A stretch of 64,000 nucleotides of DNA from a gamma proteobacterium symbiont of Stewartia floridana (GCA_003676145.1 NAUB01000031.1:1-64000); one strand, 5' to 3'. Counted from the stretch's first letter, positions 50,568 to 61,117 are shown. Numbers and translations: made by a program. The notes: generated from the sequence alone by a model not told the origin.

Positions 50568-52249
50568 GTTTTTTCTCTGCTCTGTTCAGATGAGTCTGAT
50601 GTCTTGCTCAGCATGGTTTTAAGCCGGCCATAGAGTTTTTGCAGGGTCGTGTTGTTTGGATCAGCTTTTGCCACCCGTGCAAGATAGCCTTTGATCTCAT
50701 CGATCATGCCAGGGCTGGGCCCCTCTCTCTCCATACTCATCAAGAGTACAAGCGCAATATTCAGGTTTACCGTTCTGTTGGCCGGCATGCGTGTTGAAGT
50801 CTCTTTCAACAGCTCCGCGGCTTCGTCGAGCTGACCGCTTTTGGCTAATTCAACACCTTTACGATTCAGTGCGAACACTTCCTCGCGAATCGAATCGATG
50901 GTGCCGAGTGTCTGTTCGTCCATCTCCAGTGATGAGATCGTCAACTTGATCTCATCCATCAGCTCCTCATCGGTATGATTGTTGAGGATTGCACCCTTCA
51001 TCAGCTCAACACACTCTTCCTCCATGCCGAAGTTTTTGTAGGTTTTTGCCAGCTCGATGGCGCACTCCGAATCCTCAATCTGGTCAAACGATTTCTGCAG
51101 CTCTGCGGCCTTCTCCAGTGATGCCCTTGCCAGATCAGAGTTTCCCATCGCCTCATGGATCAGACTTTCGGCGCTGGCCTGGTAGAAGTCGGCTTTCGGG
51201 TCTTTGCTGAAATCCTTGTCAATCTGCTTCAATACCTGAAGTGCTGATGGGCCATCATGATTATCTGCCGTGACTCTGGCCAGGTTGGCATAGTTGGCAG
51301 GGTGTTTGTAGACCGAGTGTCTGCCGTGTTGAACCGCTTTGGTGAAGGCGCTTTCGGCAATATCCTGATGCTGGTTTACCAATGCGATTTCACCCAGTAA
51401 CTGCTGTCTTGGTACCGCTTTGGGTGAGATGGATACTGCCTCTTTGAGGATATCCTCAGCCTCGCTGAGCTGATTGGCTCGCTTATGGCTTCTCGCCAAC
51501 CAGTCATAGGCTGGCGTGTAGTTGGGGTTTTGGCTCTTGATGCGTTGAAACTCATCGATCGCCTGCTGGAAATCCTGCGCCAGATAGTTGCATTTGCCCA
51601 GTCCCAGTCTGGCCCAGGGAAGTTCCCTGATCGCCAGTACCTCCTGGTAGAGCGTCTTGGCTTCGTTCAGCTTGCCACTGTTGAGCAGGATATTGCCCTT
51701 TATCTTTCTCAGTTCATTGCAGTTGGCCGGTTTGGCAGCGATTTTCTCATCCAGAATCGCAACCGCCTTGGTGTAGTTTCGCTTCTCCACAGCTTCCTCG
51801 ATTGCCAGCAGATCGTGCTTCTTGGCAATCAGCTTTTCCAGGCGTGTCTTGAGAAAATCCTTATTGAAGGGTTTGGTCAGGTAGGAGTCGGGTTCATACT
51901 CCACCGCACCCATCACCATGTCCCGGGTGTTTTCCGCTGTGACCATGACAAAGACACTACCCAAACCCATCAGGTGGCGATACTTGGCCTCTTCCAGTAC
52001 CTGCTGTCCATCTCTACCGGCACCCAGGTTATAGTCGCAAAGCACCACGTCAAAGCGCTCCTGTTCCATCAGCTCAATGGCTTCGTTGCCGTTTCTGGCA
52101 AGCTGGATCTCTCTGACACCACAGGCCATCAGCATATTTTTCATCATGCTGCGCATATCCCCGAAATCATCAACCACCAGGTAGAGTCTGTTTTCGAGTA
52201 GTCCCGGTTTGAAGAACACAAAATGCTCCTTGAGCTTGCGTGTCTGCAA
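50564..52249 (-). CDS. Response regulator with TPR repeats
   Basis: 561 residues: receiver domain (about 20-145, phospho-acceptor Asp72 in VVLCDYNLG) followed by many tetratricopeptide repeats (about 150-540), with the recurrent pattern of LG/A/Y positions such as ARLGLGKCNYLAQDFQQAIDEF and YDWLARSHKRANQLSEAEDIL. No DNA-binding or enzymatic output is seen, so phosphorylation should change protein contacts. First gene of a pair with the small kinase; an HDOD gene lies 170 bp upstream. Confidence 0.9.
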   Translation of the reverse strand: MQTRKLKEHFVFFKPGLLENRLYLVVDDFGDMRSMMKNMLMACGVREIQLARNGNEAIELMEQERFDVVLCDYNLGAGRDGQQVLEEAKYRHLMGLGSVFVMVTAENTRDMVMGAVEYEPDSYLTKPFNKDFLKTRLEKLIAKKHDLLAIEEAVEKRNYTKAVAILDEKIAAKPANCNELRKIKGNILLNSGKLNEAKTLYQEVLAIRELPWARLGLGKCNYLAQDFQQAIDEFQRIKSQNPNYTPAYDWLARSHKRANQLSEAEDILKEAVSISPKAVPRQQLLGEIALVNQHQDIAESAFTKAVQHGRHSVYKHPANYANLARVTADNHDGPSALQVLKQIDKDFSKDPKADFYQASAESLIHEAMGNSDLARASLEKAAELQKSFDQIEDSECAIELAKTYKNFGMEEECVELMKGAILNNHTDEELMDEIKLTISSLEMDEQTLGTIDSIREEVFALNRKGVELAKSGQLDEAAELLKETSTRMPANRTVNLNIALVLLMSMEREGPSPGMIDEIKGYLARVAKADPNNTTLQKLYGRLKTMLSKTSDSSEQSREKT

Positions 52250-52422
52250 TGTCAGTCTGCTGCTTGGCTGATCAGGCAGCAGGGTATGCAGACAGGAAGT
52301 TGGCCGTTATCTTCAAACAAAGCGGCGAGATCAAGGGAAACTGAAGTCGAAAGGGAGCCTGACCCGGGACAAATACCAGGGTCAGAGGGTGTTTTGGGGC
52401 GGCTTACTGATGCGTTGTCGGT

Positions 52423-53283
52423 TCAGGCCTGAGCGCGCCTTGCCGGTGCGATAATCATATCCATGGTCTCTTCACTTCGGATGATCATCTCCGGGACCAG
52501 GGCTGAAACATCCTGATGGCTGAAGCCGGTGGTATCCCAGGCCGACGGATCGATTGCCCAGAGCATCTCATCGACAGAGAGTCCAACCATGTCACCGTTT
52601 GCCACGGCCTTGGCGATGTGTACCAGAGCGACCTCCAGTCTGTACTCTTGCGCCTGCGCCGGCGCGTTGTGGAAACCGGCCACCTCGATGAAGCTCTCCG
52701 GCAGGTTCCAGGATCTCATCAGTTCAGCACCAACTTCGAGATGGTTGAAGCCGAGAATCTCCTGTTCCGTGTCAGCCAGAATCCAGGTGTCTCCACCGGT
52801 GATATGCAGAACGTCCCTTGATTCATCCGGCAGTGAAAGATAGATCACCAGACGACCGAGATCGTGTAGAACCCCCATCACCAGCAAGCGCTCACTGTGC
52901 AGAACACTGCTCTGCTCGGCCAGAGTCTTTGCCATCACGCCGGTGGTGACCGAGTGACGCCAGAAGTCGGCCATATTGACCATCTCTTCAGGGATCCCGG
53001 TGAAAGTCCGTTGTGCCGCCGTCGCCATCACCAGATTGCGAAGTTCGTTGGCGCCGATCAACGTCACCGCCCTGGAGAGGGTCTCGACCTTTGCCCGCTG
53101 ACCGAACAGCGGGCTGTTGACCAGCCTCAGCAGGCGGGCGGAGATGTCAGCATCCTGAGTGATGATGTCGGCCACCTCAACCACGGAGTAGTCCGAGGTT
53201 CCGAGGAGCTGATTAACCTTGATGCATACATCGGGGAGAGAGACGAGGCGGTCGAGATTCTGCACAAGACTTTTAGGATTCAT
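52423..53283 (-). CDS. HDOD-domain signalling protein
   Basis: A 286-residue protein consisting of one HDOD domain (about 12-215): LPDVCIKVNQLL, DADISARLLRLVNSPLFG, VTLIGANELRNLVMATAAQRTF and FWRHSVTTGVMAKTLAEQ. HDOD domains are HD-like folds that lack the full catalytic set and act in signalling, motility and stress. It precedes the Rec-TPR/kinase pair on the same strand and may be part of one pathway. Confidence 0.9.
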   Translation of the reverse strand: MNPKSLVQNLDRLVSLPDVCIKVNQLLGTSDYSVVEVADIITQDADISARLLRLVNSPLFGQRAKVETLSRAVTLIGANELRNLVMATAAQRTFTGIPEEMVNMADFWRHSVTTGVMAKTLAEQSSVLHSERLLVMGVLHDLGRLVIYLSLPDESRDVLHITGGDTWILADTEQEILGFNHLEVGAELMRSWNLPESFIEVAGFHNAPAQAQEYRLEVALVHIAKAVANGDMVGLSVDEMLWAIDPSAWDTTGFSHQDVSALVPEMIIRSEETMDMIIAPARRAQA

Positions 53284-53474
53284 GGTCTTTCCTAACGGAT
53301 GTGATTGTTATTGCTTAAAGTGTGAATGTAATTCATTACAAAAAATAGTGTTATTTTAAGTGGAGAAATGAGAACTGGTTTGGAATGTTTAGGGAATATA
53401 AATCATATTCCTTTGCAAACAAAGGCTTGGAACGATCTTTCAGCTCGCATCCAGCGGACCCTCAGAGTCAGGTT

Positions 53475-55634
53475 TCAGTTCGTCTCCCCATTCAGTGAAG
53501 CCTGTATACAGCGTAGCTCACCATAATCATAGCTTCCTTCCAGTGCTTCATAGACCGGTTTCAGCCGGCCATCCAGGCCAACTGTTTCAAACGCGTAGCG
53601 AACGCTTTTGAGATGTTCTGAGGAGAGAGACAATACCTCGGCCAATGGCAGCCCCCGGTGTTCGATGGCCGTGGCGAGGTGGCTGTAGACCGTTGCCAGG
53701 GTCAGTTGTCGCTGTTGCGCAATCCGTTCAACGCTGCAGCCCTCTTTCAGCAGGTCGACGGTTAAGGATACGGTGTCCCCCTGATCGTCAGGTGGATTCG
53801 AGTGGCTGTTGATGCAATCGAGGAATTGGGCTCCGTAGGATTCCAGTTTTCGTTTACCGACGCCGGAGACCTGGGCCAGCTGGTCCAGGGTTTGAGGGCG
53901 CCTCTCCATCATCTCCATCAGTGTGGCGTCGTGAAAGATCATATAGGCCGGTACTCCCTGCTCTTCAGCCAGCTCAAGCCGCAATGAGCGCAGTGCCTCC
54001 CAGATCTGCTGGTCGATCGGTTTGATCGACTCGCCAGAGGCCGCTTTACGGGTTCGGGTTTTTGCTGCTTTACGCAGTTTGCGCAGCAGCAGTTTGGATT
54101 CACCGCGCAGTACCGGGCGGCTCTTTTCTGTCAGATGCAGGCCGCCATGCCCCTGCAGATCAACCGCCAACAGCCCATGGGCGATCAGCTGCCGATAGAT
54201 ACCCCGCCACTCTCCCGCTTTGAACTCGGTGCCGATACCGTAGGTGCTGACCTGATGGTGGGCGAAGCGTCTGATCCGATCGTTCTCTTTGCCGAGTAGT
54301 ACATCGATTAAGTAGTTGACGCCAAACCGCTGTCCGGTTCGGTGGACACAGGAGAGGGCTTTCTGTGCCGCTTCGGTGGCATCCCAGGTTTGCGGTGGCT
54401 GCAGGCAGGTATCGCAATTGCCACAGGGAGCATCCAATGGGTCGGAGAAGTAATCCAGCAGGGCCTGTCGACGACAAGCGGTGATTTCGCACAGTGCCAG
54501 CATGGCATCGAGCTTATGTCTTTCGATCCGTTTGTGCGCCTCGTCGGCTTCTGAAGAGGCCTGCATCTGTCGCAGGGTAATGACATCCTGCAATCCATAC
54601 ACCATCCAGGCATCTGCGGGTTGGCCGTCCCGTCCGGCCCGACCGGTCTCCTGGTAATAGGCCTCGATGCTTTTCGGCAGATTGAGATGGGCGACAAATC
54701 GTACATCCGGCTTGTCGATTCCCATGCCGAAGGCGATGGTGGCGACGATGATGATGCCATCTTCCCGTAGAAAACGGTTCTGGTTGTGTTGTCGGGTCTG
54801 GCTGTCCAGTCCCGCATGGTAGGGCAGGGCATTGATATACTTGGACTGCAGCCAGCTGGCGATATCATCGACCCGTTTGCGGGAGAGGCAATAGACGATT
54901 CCCGCCTCTCCGCGGTGCTCGCTTTCGATGAAGTTCAACAGACGCTGTCGACTGTTGCCGTCGTTCTCCATGATCTGATAGCGAATATTGGGGCGATCGA
55001 AACCGACAATGAATTTTTCGGCCTTCTGCAGACCGAGCCGTTCGACAATCTCATCTCGGGTCGCCTTATCCGCGGTGGCGGTCAGCGCGATACGCGGCAC
55101 CGTGGGGAAGTGGTGGGTCAGTTGATTGAGTTGGATATACTCGGGACGGAAGTCGTGACCCCATTGGGAAACACAGTGGGCCTCATCGATGGCAAACAGG
55201 GCCAGGCGGGTCTGTTGCAGCAGTTCGAGGGTACGCGGTGTGAGGAGTCTCTCCGGCGCGACATAGAGCATATCCAGTTCACCGGCCAACAGTTGAGCCT
55301 CGATCTGATGGACCTGATCCGGGGCCAGGCTTGAGTTCAGGTAGGCGGCGCTGATGCCCAGTTGGTTGAGGCTGTCGACCTGGTCCTTCATCAAGGCAAT
55401 CAGGGGGGAGACGACGATACCGACGCCGGATCGGAGCATCGATGGAATCTGGAAACAGAGGGATTTACCGCCGCCGGTGGGCATGATCACCAGGGCATCG
55501 CCGCCGTTCAGCAGCTGTTCGATAATCTGTTCCTGGGGGGCGCGGAACTGGTGATAGCCAAAACTGTTCTGAAGAACGGCTCTGGCTTGGCTCAGTTCAG
55601 ATGTTGTGTGAGAGGGGTCTGTCATCCGTGACAT
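53475..55634 (-). CDS. recQ: ATP-dependent DNA helicase RecQ
   Basis: A 719-residue 3'-5' DNA helicase. SF2 motifs include [14 protein letters not shown] (Walker A), [20 protein letters not shown] (DEAH), [12 protein letters not shown] and [18 protein letters not shown]. The RQC zinc site is [15 protein letters not shown]...CGNCDTC. An HRDC domain (about 530-610) follows, then a further C-terminal helix-turn-helix-like region ([26 protein letters not shown]), typical of the longer RecQ type. The start at 55634 is preferred; the 5' extension to 55766 has no ribosome binding site and reads like intergenic DNA. Confidence 0.95.
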   Translation of the reverse strand: MSRMTDPSHTTSELSQARAVLQNSFGYHQFRAPQEQIIEQLLNGGDALVIMPTGGGKSLCFQIPSMLRSGVGIVVSPLIALMKDQVDSLNQLGISAAYLNSSLAPDQVHQIEAQLLAGELDMLYVAPERLLTPRTLELLQQTRLALFAIDEAHCVSQWGHDFRPEYIQLNQLTHHFPTVPRIALTATADKATRDEIVERLGLQKAEKFIVGFDRPNIRYQIMENDGNSRQRLLNFIESEHRGEAGIVYCLSRKRVDDIASWLQSKYINALPYHAGLDSQTRQHNQNRFLREDGIIIVATIAFGMGIDKPDVRFVAHLNLPKSIEAYYQETGRAGRDGQPADAWMVYGLQDVITLRQMQASSEADEAHKRIERHKLDAMLALCEITACRRQALLDYFSDPLDAPCGNCDTCLQPPQTWDATEAAQKALSCVHRTGQRFGVNYLIDVLLGKENDRIRRFAHHQVSTYGIGTEFKAGEWRGIYRQLIAHGLLAVDLQGHGGLHLTEKSRPVLRGESKLLLRKLRKAAKTRTRKAASGESIKPIDQQIWEALRSLRLELAEEQGVPAYMIFHDATLMEMMERRPQTLDQLAQVSGVGKRKLESYGAQFLDCINSHSNPPDDQGDTVSLTVDLLKEGCSVERIAQQRQLTLATVYSHLATAIEHRGLPLAEVLSLSSEHLKSVRYAFETVGLDGRLKPVYEALEGSYDYGELRCIQASLNGETN

Positions 55635-55845
55635 TATCCTGTCCTTTTTTGATCTTGTCAGCGGGGATGATAACCCAGCTTGAAAAACAAGTGAGGCATT
55701 CGTTAACAAATCGGGGGCATTCGCCTGGTTGCAAGCAGACAGGTTAGAACTCATTCTTGAAGTCATCTGTCGGAAGGACTATGGTCGCCGGGTTGATATG
55801 AAACTCCTCAAGGCTTTGGCAGCAAACGGATAACTGGAAAGATTT

Positions 55846-57627
55846 ATGTGTGGATTTTGTGGTGAACTGCGTTTTGATGGTGGCCATGCTGAGTTGGCGA
55901 CGATCGATCGGATGAATCATCAGATCCGGCGGCGTGGGCCGGATCACGGCGGCAGCTACAGCGATGGGCCGTTGGCGCTGGGGCATCGTCGCTTGGCGAT
56001 CATCGACCTGTCGGTGCATGCCAATCAGCCGATGGTCGATCAGCAGTTGAACCTTGCGCTGGTCTTCAACGGCACCATCTATAACTACAAAGAGCTGCGT
56101 GAAACCCTGAAGGGACTTGGATACAGCTTCTTCTCCAACGGGGATACCGAGGTCATTCTCAAGGCCTACCACGCCTGGGGGGTGGATTGTGTCGAGCACC
56201 TGTCAGGCATGTTCGCCTTTGCGGTCTGGGATGCGCAGAATCAAAGCCTGTTCATGGTCAGGGACAGGTTCGGCATCAAGCCGCTCTATTACGCTGAGAA
56301 TGGCAAAGTAGTGCGTTTTGCCTCCAACACCCAGGCGCTGCTTGCGGCCGGCGGGGTGGACACCTCACTGGATCCGCTGGCGCTGCACTATCAATTCACA
56401 CTGCATGGGGTGGTGCCTGCACCACACACCATTTTCAAAGGCATACGCAAACTGCCACCCGGTCATACCATGACCATTGAGGCCAACGGCACCCAGCGAT
56501 TGAGTCGTTACTGGAGTTACAGCGCAACCCGCACAGATCGTCCGATGTCAGATCAGGATTGGCTGGATGCGATACACGATGAATTAAGGGAGGCGGTTCG
56601 CAAACGCAATGAGATTGCCGACGTGCCGGTAGGTGTGCTGCTCTCCGGAGGTCTCGATTCCAGTCTGCTGGTGGCGCTACTGGCCGAAGCCGGGGTCAAA
56701 GACCTGCGGACCTTTTCGGTTGGCTTTGAGGATCAGCCGGAAGAGAAGGGCAATGAGTTCGAATATTCCGATCCGGTAGCCGAGCGCTATCAGACCCAGC
56801 ACCACAAATTTCTGGTGCCCAATGGGGAGGTGCTGAAACGCATGCCGGAGGCGGTGGATCAGATGTCGGAACCGATGTTCGGACAGGATGCGGTAGCCTT
56901 CTTTCTGCTCGGCGAGCAGGTGTCGCAGCAGATCAAGGTGGTGCAGTCGGGGCAGGGCGCCGATGAGGTGTTTGGTGGCTACTTCTGGTACTCCAGGATC
57001 ATGCAGGAGCAGCAGGGAGAAGCCGTCGACCGTTTTGCCAAACACTATTTCGATCGGGATCATGATGAGTATCTGCGAATGGTTACGGATCGCTATGGCG
57101 CCGGTGACCATACCCGTGAACTGATTGCCAACAGACTGCAGGAGAGCGACGCCGATTCCCTGATCGATGCGGTTCTCTATCTGGATCAGACCATGCTGAT
57201 TGTCGATGACCCGGTGAAACGGGTCGATAACATGACCATGGCCTGGGGATTGGAGGCCCGGGTTCCCTTTCTCGATCACCATCTGGTTGAATTGGCCGCC
57301 CGTTGCCCACCGGAATTGAAGTTGCGGGACGGGGGTAAGTATCCGTTGAAAGCGATGGCCAGAGGGATTGTGCCCGATGCGGTCATCGATCGGCCCAAAG
57401 GCTACTTTCCGATGCCGGCCCTGAAATATGTGCGGGGGGAATTTCTTGAGTTTATGCAGGATATTCTGAGCAGCCAGGCGGCCCGGGAGAGAGGGGTGTT
57501 TCGCCAATCCTATATCGACATGCTGTTGGCGGCTCCCGAGATGCATCACACCCGGATTCGAGGCAGCAAGCTTTGGCACATTGCGCTATTTGAATTCTGG
57601 TTGCAAAGGCAGTTGGCGCTGCACTGA
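55846..57627 (+). CDS. Asparagine synthetase-like amidotransferase (NAGGN type)
   Basis: 593 residues. The N-terminal class II glutaminase begins with MCGFCGE (nucleophile Cys2) and has RRGPDHGG and NGTIYNYKELRETL. The C-terminal ATP-pyrophosphatase domain has LLSGGLDSSLLVALL (about 268-282). Sequence and length resemble the AsnB-type enzyme of N-acetylglutaminylglutamine amide synthesis, an osmolyte pathway, rather than plain AsnB. The usual partner (ATP-grasp/GNAT synthetase) is not adjacent, so asparagine synthesis remains possible. Confidence 0.82.
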   Translation: MCGFCGELRFDGGHAELATIDRMNHQIRRRGPDHGGSYSDGPLALGHRRLAIIDLSVHANQPMVDQQLNLALVFNGTIYNYKELRETLKGLGYSFFSNGDTEVILKAYHAWGVDCVEHLSGMFAFAVWDAQNQSLFMVRDRFGIKPLYYAENGKVVRFASNTQALLAAGGVDTSLDPLALHYQFTLHGVVPAPHTIFKGIRKLPPGHTMTIEANGTQRLSRYWSYSATRTDRPMSDQDWLDAIHDELREAVRKRNEIADVPVGVLLSGGLDSSLLVALLAEAGVKDLRTFSVGFEDQPEEKGNEFEYSDPVAERYQTQHHKFLVPNGEVLKRMPEAVDQMSEPMFGQDAVAFFLLGEQVSQQIKVVQSGQGADEVFGGYFWYSRIMQEQQGEAVDRFAKHYFDRDHDEYLRMVTDRYGAGDHTRELIANRLQESDADSLIDAVLYLDQTMLIVDDPVKRVDNMTMAWGLEARVPFLDHHLVELAARCPPELKLRDGGKYPLKAMARGIVPDAVIDRPKGYFPMPALKYVRGEFLEFMQDILSSQAARERGVFRQSYIDMLLAAPEMHHTRIRGSKLWHIALFEFWLQRQLALH

Positions 57628-57643
57628 GTGCACGCCGGGTGAG

Positions 57644-58285
57644 TTAAGAGCAGTGCTGGCTTTTCAGGGGGTGTTGTGAGCAGAGTTCCAAAATGGCTGC
57701 CACAGCCTTAGGGCAGAACTGTTTACCACGCTCCTGCCGGATGATTTCCAGTGCCTGCTTGATCTCGATCTCACTCCGGTAGCTGCGGGTTGTGGTCATG
57801 GCATCGTAGGCGTCAACCACCGCAATGATGCGCGAGATCGTTGGGATCTCATCGCCTTGCAGTCCGTCAGGGTAGCCTTTGCCATCCCAATGCTCATGAT
57901 GGTGCAGCACGCAGAGGGCAACCTCTTCGAGCACCGGGTTGCCCAGGCTTCTGAGCATGTTCGCGCCGATGATGGGGTGCTGCTTGATGTCATCGTACTC
58001 ATCCCCTGACAGCTTCCCCGGCTTCAACAGAATCTGATCAGCAATGCCGATCTTGCCGATATCGTGAAATCCGGCGGCCAAAGAGAGGATATCCATCTGG
58101 TGTTCAGTCAGCCCCATATGGTGGCCAATCTGCTCAGCCAGCAGAACCACCCGCTCGGAATGCTCAAGGGTGTAGCTATCCCTGGTCTTGAGCGCATGCT
58201 TCAGGATGGTATCCAGCTTGAAGCCCACATGGCTTTCCAGCAGGGAGATACGGCGTTTGATTTCTGGATTGCTGTCCTCGTTCAC
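57644..58285 (-). CDS. HD-GYP domain phosphohydrolase
   Basis: 213 residues: a short N-terminal helix, then an HD-GYP domain with HSERVVLLAEQIG, FHDIGKIGIADQILLKPG (HD pair), HHEHWDGKGYPDGLQGDEIPTISRI (HHExxDGxGYP) and VVDAYDAMTTTRSYR. Such enzymes hydrolyse cyclic di-GMP. No receiver or sensor domain is attached, so it is regulated by expression or by a partner. Convergent with the amidotransferase gene, which ends 17 bp away. Confidence 0.92.
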   Translation of the reverse strand: MNEDSNPEIKRRISLLESHVGFKLDTILKHALKTRDSYTLEHSERVVLLAEQIGHHMGLTEHQMDILSLAAGFHDIGKIGIADQILLKPGKLSGDEYDDIKQHPIIGANMLRSLGNPVLEEVALCVLHHHEHWDGKGYPDGLQGDEIPTISRIIAVVDAYDAMTTTRSYRSEIEIKQALEIIRQERGKQFCPKAVAAILELCSQHPLKSQHCS

Positions 58286-58685
58286 GTGGCTATGTTCAGT
58301 AGATTCAATAGGTTGGGCTAGGAGAATGAGTGATTACAAATGATCTGTTCGATTGTGCTGGTTTTAACTTCCGGGGTACAACTTTGTCAAATGAATTAAG
58401 CTCTGAAAACGATCGAAATATTAAAGGTATTGGGCCTGTTTCAATGGGCCGGAACCCCCCTCGCTTTGTGCGATCTACTCTAGTATCGATCCTCTGGGGT
58501 GTTACTTTACCATGGCGGCATCATGGTTTTACAGATGGCGATGGAATCGGTAGTGAGTAAGCATTGTCGATTCGAGGTTTTTTCTTAACTGCCAAAGCGT
58601 TAGAATTTCCCTACTGGAACCGTGCTTGAAAATGCCAGGAAGGACACCAAATAAGCACGATAAACGACTATTCGAGGTGTAAACG
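58286..58685. other. Intergenic region upstream of grxD
   Basis: These 400 bp hold one open frame on the plus strand (58330-58560, 76 codons) with no ribosome binding site and no protein-like pattern, which I do not call. The left end would contain the promoter of the HD-GYP gene and the right end that of grxD. I see no other structure. Confidence 0.45.
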
Positions 58686-59024
58686 ATGGAAGTATTGGAT
58701 CGAATCAAAGAGCAGGTCGAGAGTAATCCGATCGTGATCTACATGAAAGGCACGCCCCAGTTTCCCATGTGCGGCTTCTCCTCCCGGGCGGCTGCCGCGC
58801 TGCAGGATTGCGGTGTACCCTTCGCCTATGTGAATGTGCTGGCCGATCCGGAAATTTTTGAGAATCTGCCTCGATTTGCCGATTGGCCGACTTTTCCGCA
58901 AATCTATATCGATGGTGAGTTGATCGGTGGCTGTGATATCACTCTGGAGATGCACCAGAGCGGTGAGTTGAAAAGCATGATGGAAGAGGCGGCGGCAAAA
59001 GCGGCTCCCACCGGTGAGAGCTAG
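58686..59024 (+). CDS. grxD: Monothiol glutaredoxin
   Basis: A 112-residue CGFS-type glutaredoxin that carries 2Fe-2S clusters and serves iron-sulfur delivery. The active motif is KGTPQFPMCGFSSRA (Cys near residue 29), with FPQIYIDGELIGGCDI for glutathione binding. It has the normal length of Grx4/GrxD. A short GC-rich spacer (134 bp, no ORF) separates it from the next gene. Confidence 0.96.
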   Translation: MEVLDRIKEQVESNPIVIYMKGTPQFPMCGFSSRAAAALQDCGVPFAYVNVLADPEIFENLPRFADWPTFPQIYIDGELIGGCDITLEMHQSGELKSMMEEAAAKAAPTGES

Positions 59025-59157
59025 GGCCTGGATCTTTGCCTGCTTCAGTCACCATTCCCATCTCTGCAACCACCAGCACCGGTTCCCTCTGTCTGGCTGG
59101 GCTAAGCTCTAGCCCCGGCAGAGTAGAGCGGTTTCGCCTGAGCAGGTCCTGTTTCGG

Positions 59158-59673
59158 ATGACCAAGTGGGATACCCGGTTTCTGGGGCTTGCCGCCTATA
59201 TCTCCGCCTGGAGCAAGGATCCCTCCTCTCAGGTCGGTGCGGTGATTACCGATGGCAACCGGATCATCTCCCTGGGCTATAACGGTTTTGCGGCCGGGGT
59301 GGAGGATAAGCCGGAACGACTGACGAATCGTAACTGCAAGCTCAATCTAACCATCCATGCGGAAGAGAATGCGATGATCTTCGCCAAGCGGGGGCTGAAT
59401 GGCTGTACCGTCTACGTCACCCATCCTCCCTGTCCAAGATGCGCCTCCAAACTGATCCAGGAAGAGGTGGGCCGGATTGTCTATGTGACGCCCAGTGAGG
59501 ACTTTCTATCCCGCTGGGAGGATGACATCAAATTATCCGCAGAGATGTATCGTGAGGCGGGCGTCGAAGTGACCCAGTACGATCTGCAGGAGCTGAATCA
59601 TGACAATGCCTCGATCACCATTGCCCCGGGCGGGCTGTTCAAGAATGTCATGAACCTGCTGCTGCAGGAGTAG
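59158..59673 (+). CDS. dCMP/cytidine deaminase-family protein
   Basis: A 171-residue zinc-dependent deaminase. The zinc motif is HAEENAMIFAKRGL (HAE) and PPCPRCASKLI (PCxxC), with an N-terminal SKDPSSQVGAVI strand, as in dCMP deaminases (ComEB group). It converts dCMP to dUMP or acts on a related deoxynucleotide for pyrimidine supply. The start is assigned at 59158. Convergent with the DUF3108 gene, whose stop is 15 bp away. Confidence 0.9.
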   Translation: MTKWDTRFLGLAAYISAWSKDPSSQVGAVITDGNRIISLGYNGFAAGVEDKPERLTNRNCKLNLTIHAEENAMIFAKRGLNGCTVYVTHPPCPRCASKLIQEEVGRIVYVTPSEDFLSRWEDDIKLSAEMYREAGVEVTQYDLQELNHDNASITIAPGGLFKNVMNLLLQE

Positions 59674-59688
59674 CAACAGGCCCCAGGA

Positions 59689-60441
59689 TCAGGAACTGGT
59701 TTCCGCAGCCAGAGATTCCTCCGGGATATGCAGTTCGTCCAACACCATCCGGTAGAGCCTACCGCTCTGGGTGCGCTCGATCTTTATCGGCAGGTAACCC
59801 AGCTCCCTGGCGAACCAGATGGTATAGTCCGATGCCCCATCTCCCTTACTGCGCTCTACCCGCAGGCAGCGGAAGCTGTGGTTGGACGATGCCACTGTCT
59901 CTTCTCCGACGACCTGGAAATGATAGGTTTTGACTTTTCCCCCATCCGCCACCTGATAGCTGACCTGCTGACTGCCCTCAGCCAGATGGAGCCTGACCTG
60001 TAACTGCTGGCTGAGTTTATCCTGTGTGGTATCCCCGATCGGCTGGGACCAGGTGACGCCCTGACTGGTTGTGGCGGCATGCGCGGATTGCCAATCGAAA
60101 CTCACCTCACTGTTTTCTGACGGCTGATCCTTGTCCCGATAGGTGTAGCGGTGGGGAACGACCCTCCCCTCCAGGTGGCGCCCCTGGCTCTCTTCGATCA
60201 CTTCGTTGCGGCTGAAAAGATTCGCCAACAGGCTGGGTTGGCTGTGAGCGGTGTAGATATAGGAGCCGTCCGGTTTCAGTTCCAGGCTTAAGGTCAGTCG
60301 CCCAAGGGGCAGGATGTTTCTGTGTACGGTGAATTCTGCGGAGAACGGCTTCAAAAGCTCATCGGCAGCGGCGTTCAGGGTGATGAAACAGCTCAGAAAC
60401 ACCCCCAGCAGCCCAACTCGGACGGTGGCATGCCGGGCCAT
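59689..60441 (-). CDS. DUF3108 periplasmic protein
   Basis: A 250-residue protein with a signal peptide (about 1-26, ending LNAAADE) and a DUF3108 beta-rich domain: FSAEFTVHRNILPLGRLTLSLELKPDGSYIYTAHSQP, then HRYTYRDKDQP and WFARELGYLPIKIERTQSGRLYRMVLDEL. This protein follows purMN in many gammaproteobacteria, but its function is unknown; lipid or envelope binding is likely. The start at 60441 follows the purN stop by 7 bp; a longer frame would overlap purN. Confidence 0.88.
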   Translation of the reverse strand: MARHATVRVGLLGVFLSCFITLNAAADELLKPFSAEFTVHRNILPLGRLTLSLELKPDGSYIYTAHSQPSLLANLFSRNEVIEESQGRHLEGRVVPHRYTYRDKDQPSENSEVSFDWQSAHAATTSQGVTWSQPIGDTTQDKLSQQLQVRLHLAEGSQQVSYQVADGGKVKTYHFQVVGEETVASSNHSFRCLRVERSKGDGASDYTIWFARELGYLPIKIERTQSGRLYRMVLDELHIPEESLAAETSS

Positions 60442-60448
60442 GGTTGGT

Positions 60449-61117
60449 TTATCGGATCGTGTCCTGCGGTGCATAGACCACAGGTTGCAGAAGTTTCTCA
60501 TTATCCAGAATGACCTCTCCGGTCTCGTTGAGTTGCAGCCGCTTTTTAGCGTACCAACCCACAACCAGTGGATAGAGCTGATGCTCCTTTTCCAGCACCC
60601 GTGCAGCCAGGCTCTGCGGGTCATCCTCCGGTAGCACGGCTACCTGGGCCTGGGCGATCAGGGGACCCCCATCCAGCTCTTCTGTGACAAAGTGTACACT
60701 CACCCCATGCAGTTGCTCACCTGCCTCGAGTGCCCGCTTATGGGTATGCAGGCCTGTGTATTTGGGCAGCAGGGACGGGTGGACGTTCAACAGCCGCCCG
60801 GCATAGTGGCGCACGAAGGGTGTTGTCAGGATGCGCATGAATCCGGCGAGGACCACCAGCTCCGGTTGGTATCTGTCGATCAGCTCGATCAGGGCCTGGT
60901 CATAGCTTGCCCGATCGGCAAAGGCCTGGTGGTCGAGCACGGCGGTTTCGATGGCCGCTGATGCGGCCCGTTGCAGACCGTACACCCCGGGACGGTTGCT
61001 GATAACCGCGGCAATCTCGATCGGCAGGTGGTGCTGGCTGGCATCGATGATCGCCTGCAGATTGGAGCCATTGCCGGAGATCAGCACCACAACCTTCGGG
61101 TGCTGAGTGCCGGTCAT
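60449..61117 (-). CDS. purN: Phosphoribosylglycinamide formyltransferase
   Basis: A 222-residue enzyme that transfers a formyl group from 10-formyl-THF to GAR in purine synthesis. [10 protein letters not shown] (phosphate loop), the [21 protein letters not shown] motif with the catalytic His and Asp region, and [20 protein letters not shown] are intact. Overlaps purM by 4 bp, as is usual for this pair. Confidence 0.96.
   Translation of the reverse strand: MTGTQHPKVVVLISGNGSNLQAIIDASQHHLPIEIAAVISNRPGVYGLQRAASAAIETAVLDHQAFADRASYDQALIELIDRYQPELVVLAGFMRILTTPFVRHYAGRLLNVHPSLLPKYTGLHTHKRALEAGEQLHGVSVHFVTEELDGGPLIAQAQVAVLPEDDPQSLAARVLEKEHQLYPLVVGWYAKKRLQLNETGEVILDNEKLLQPVVYAPQDTIR

Noticed and set aside
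58330-58560. 76-codon plus-strand frame before grxD
   Set aside because: No ribosome binding site, mixed low-complexity composition, no membrane or domain feature.
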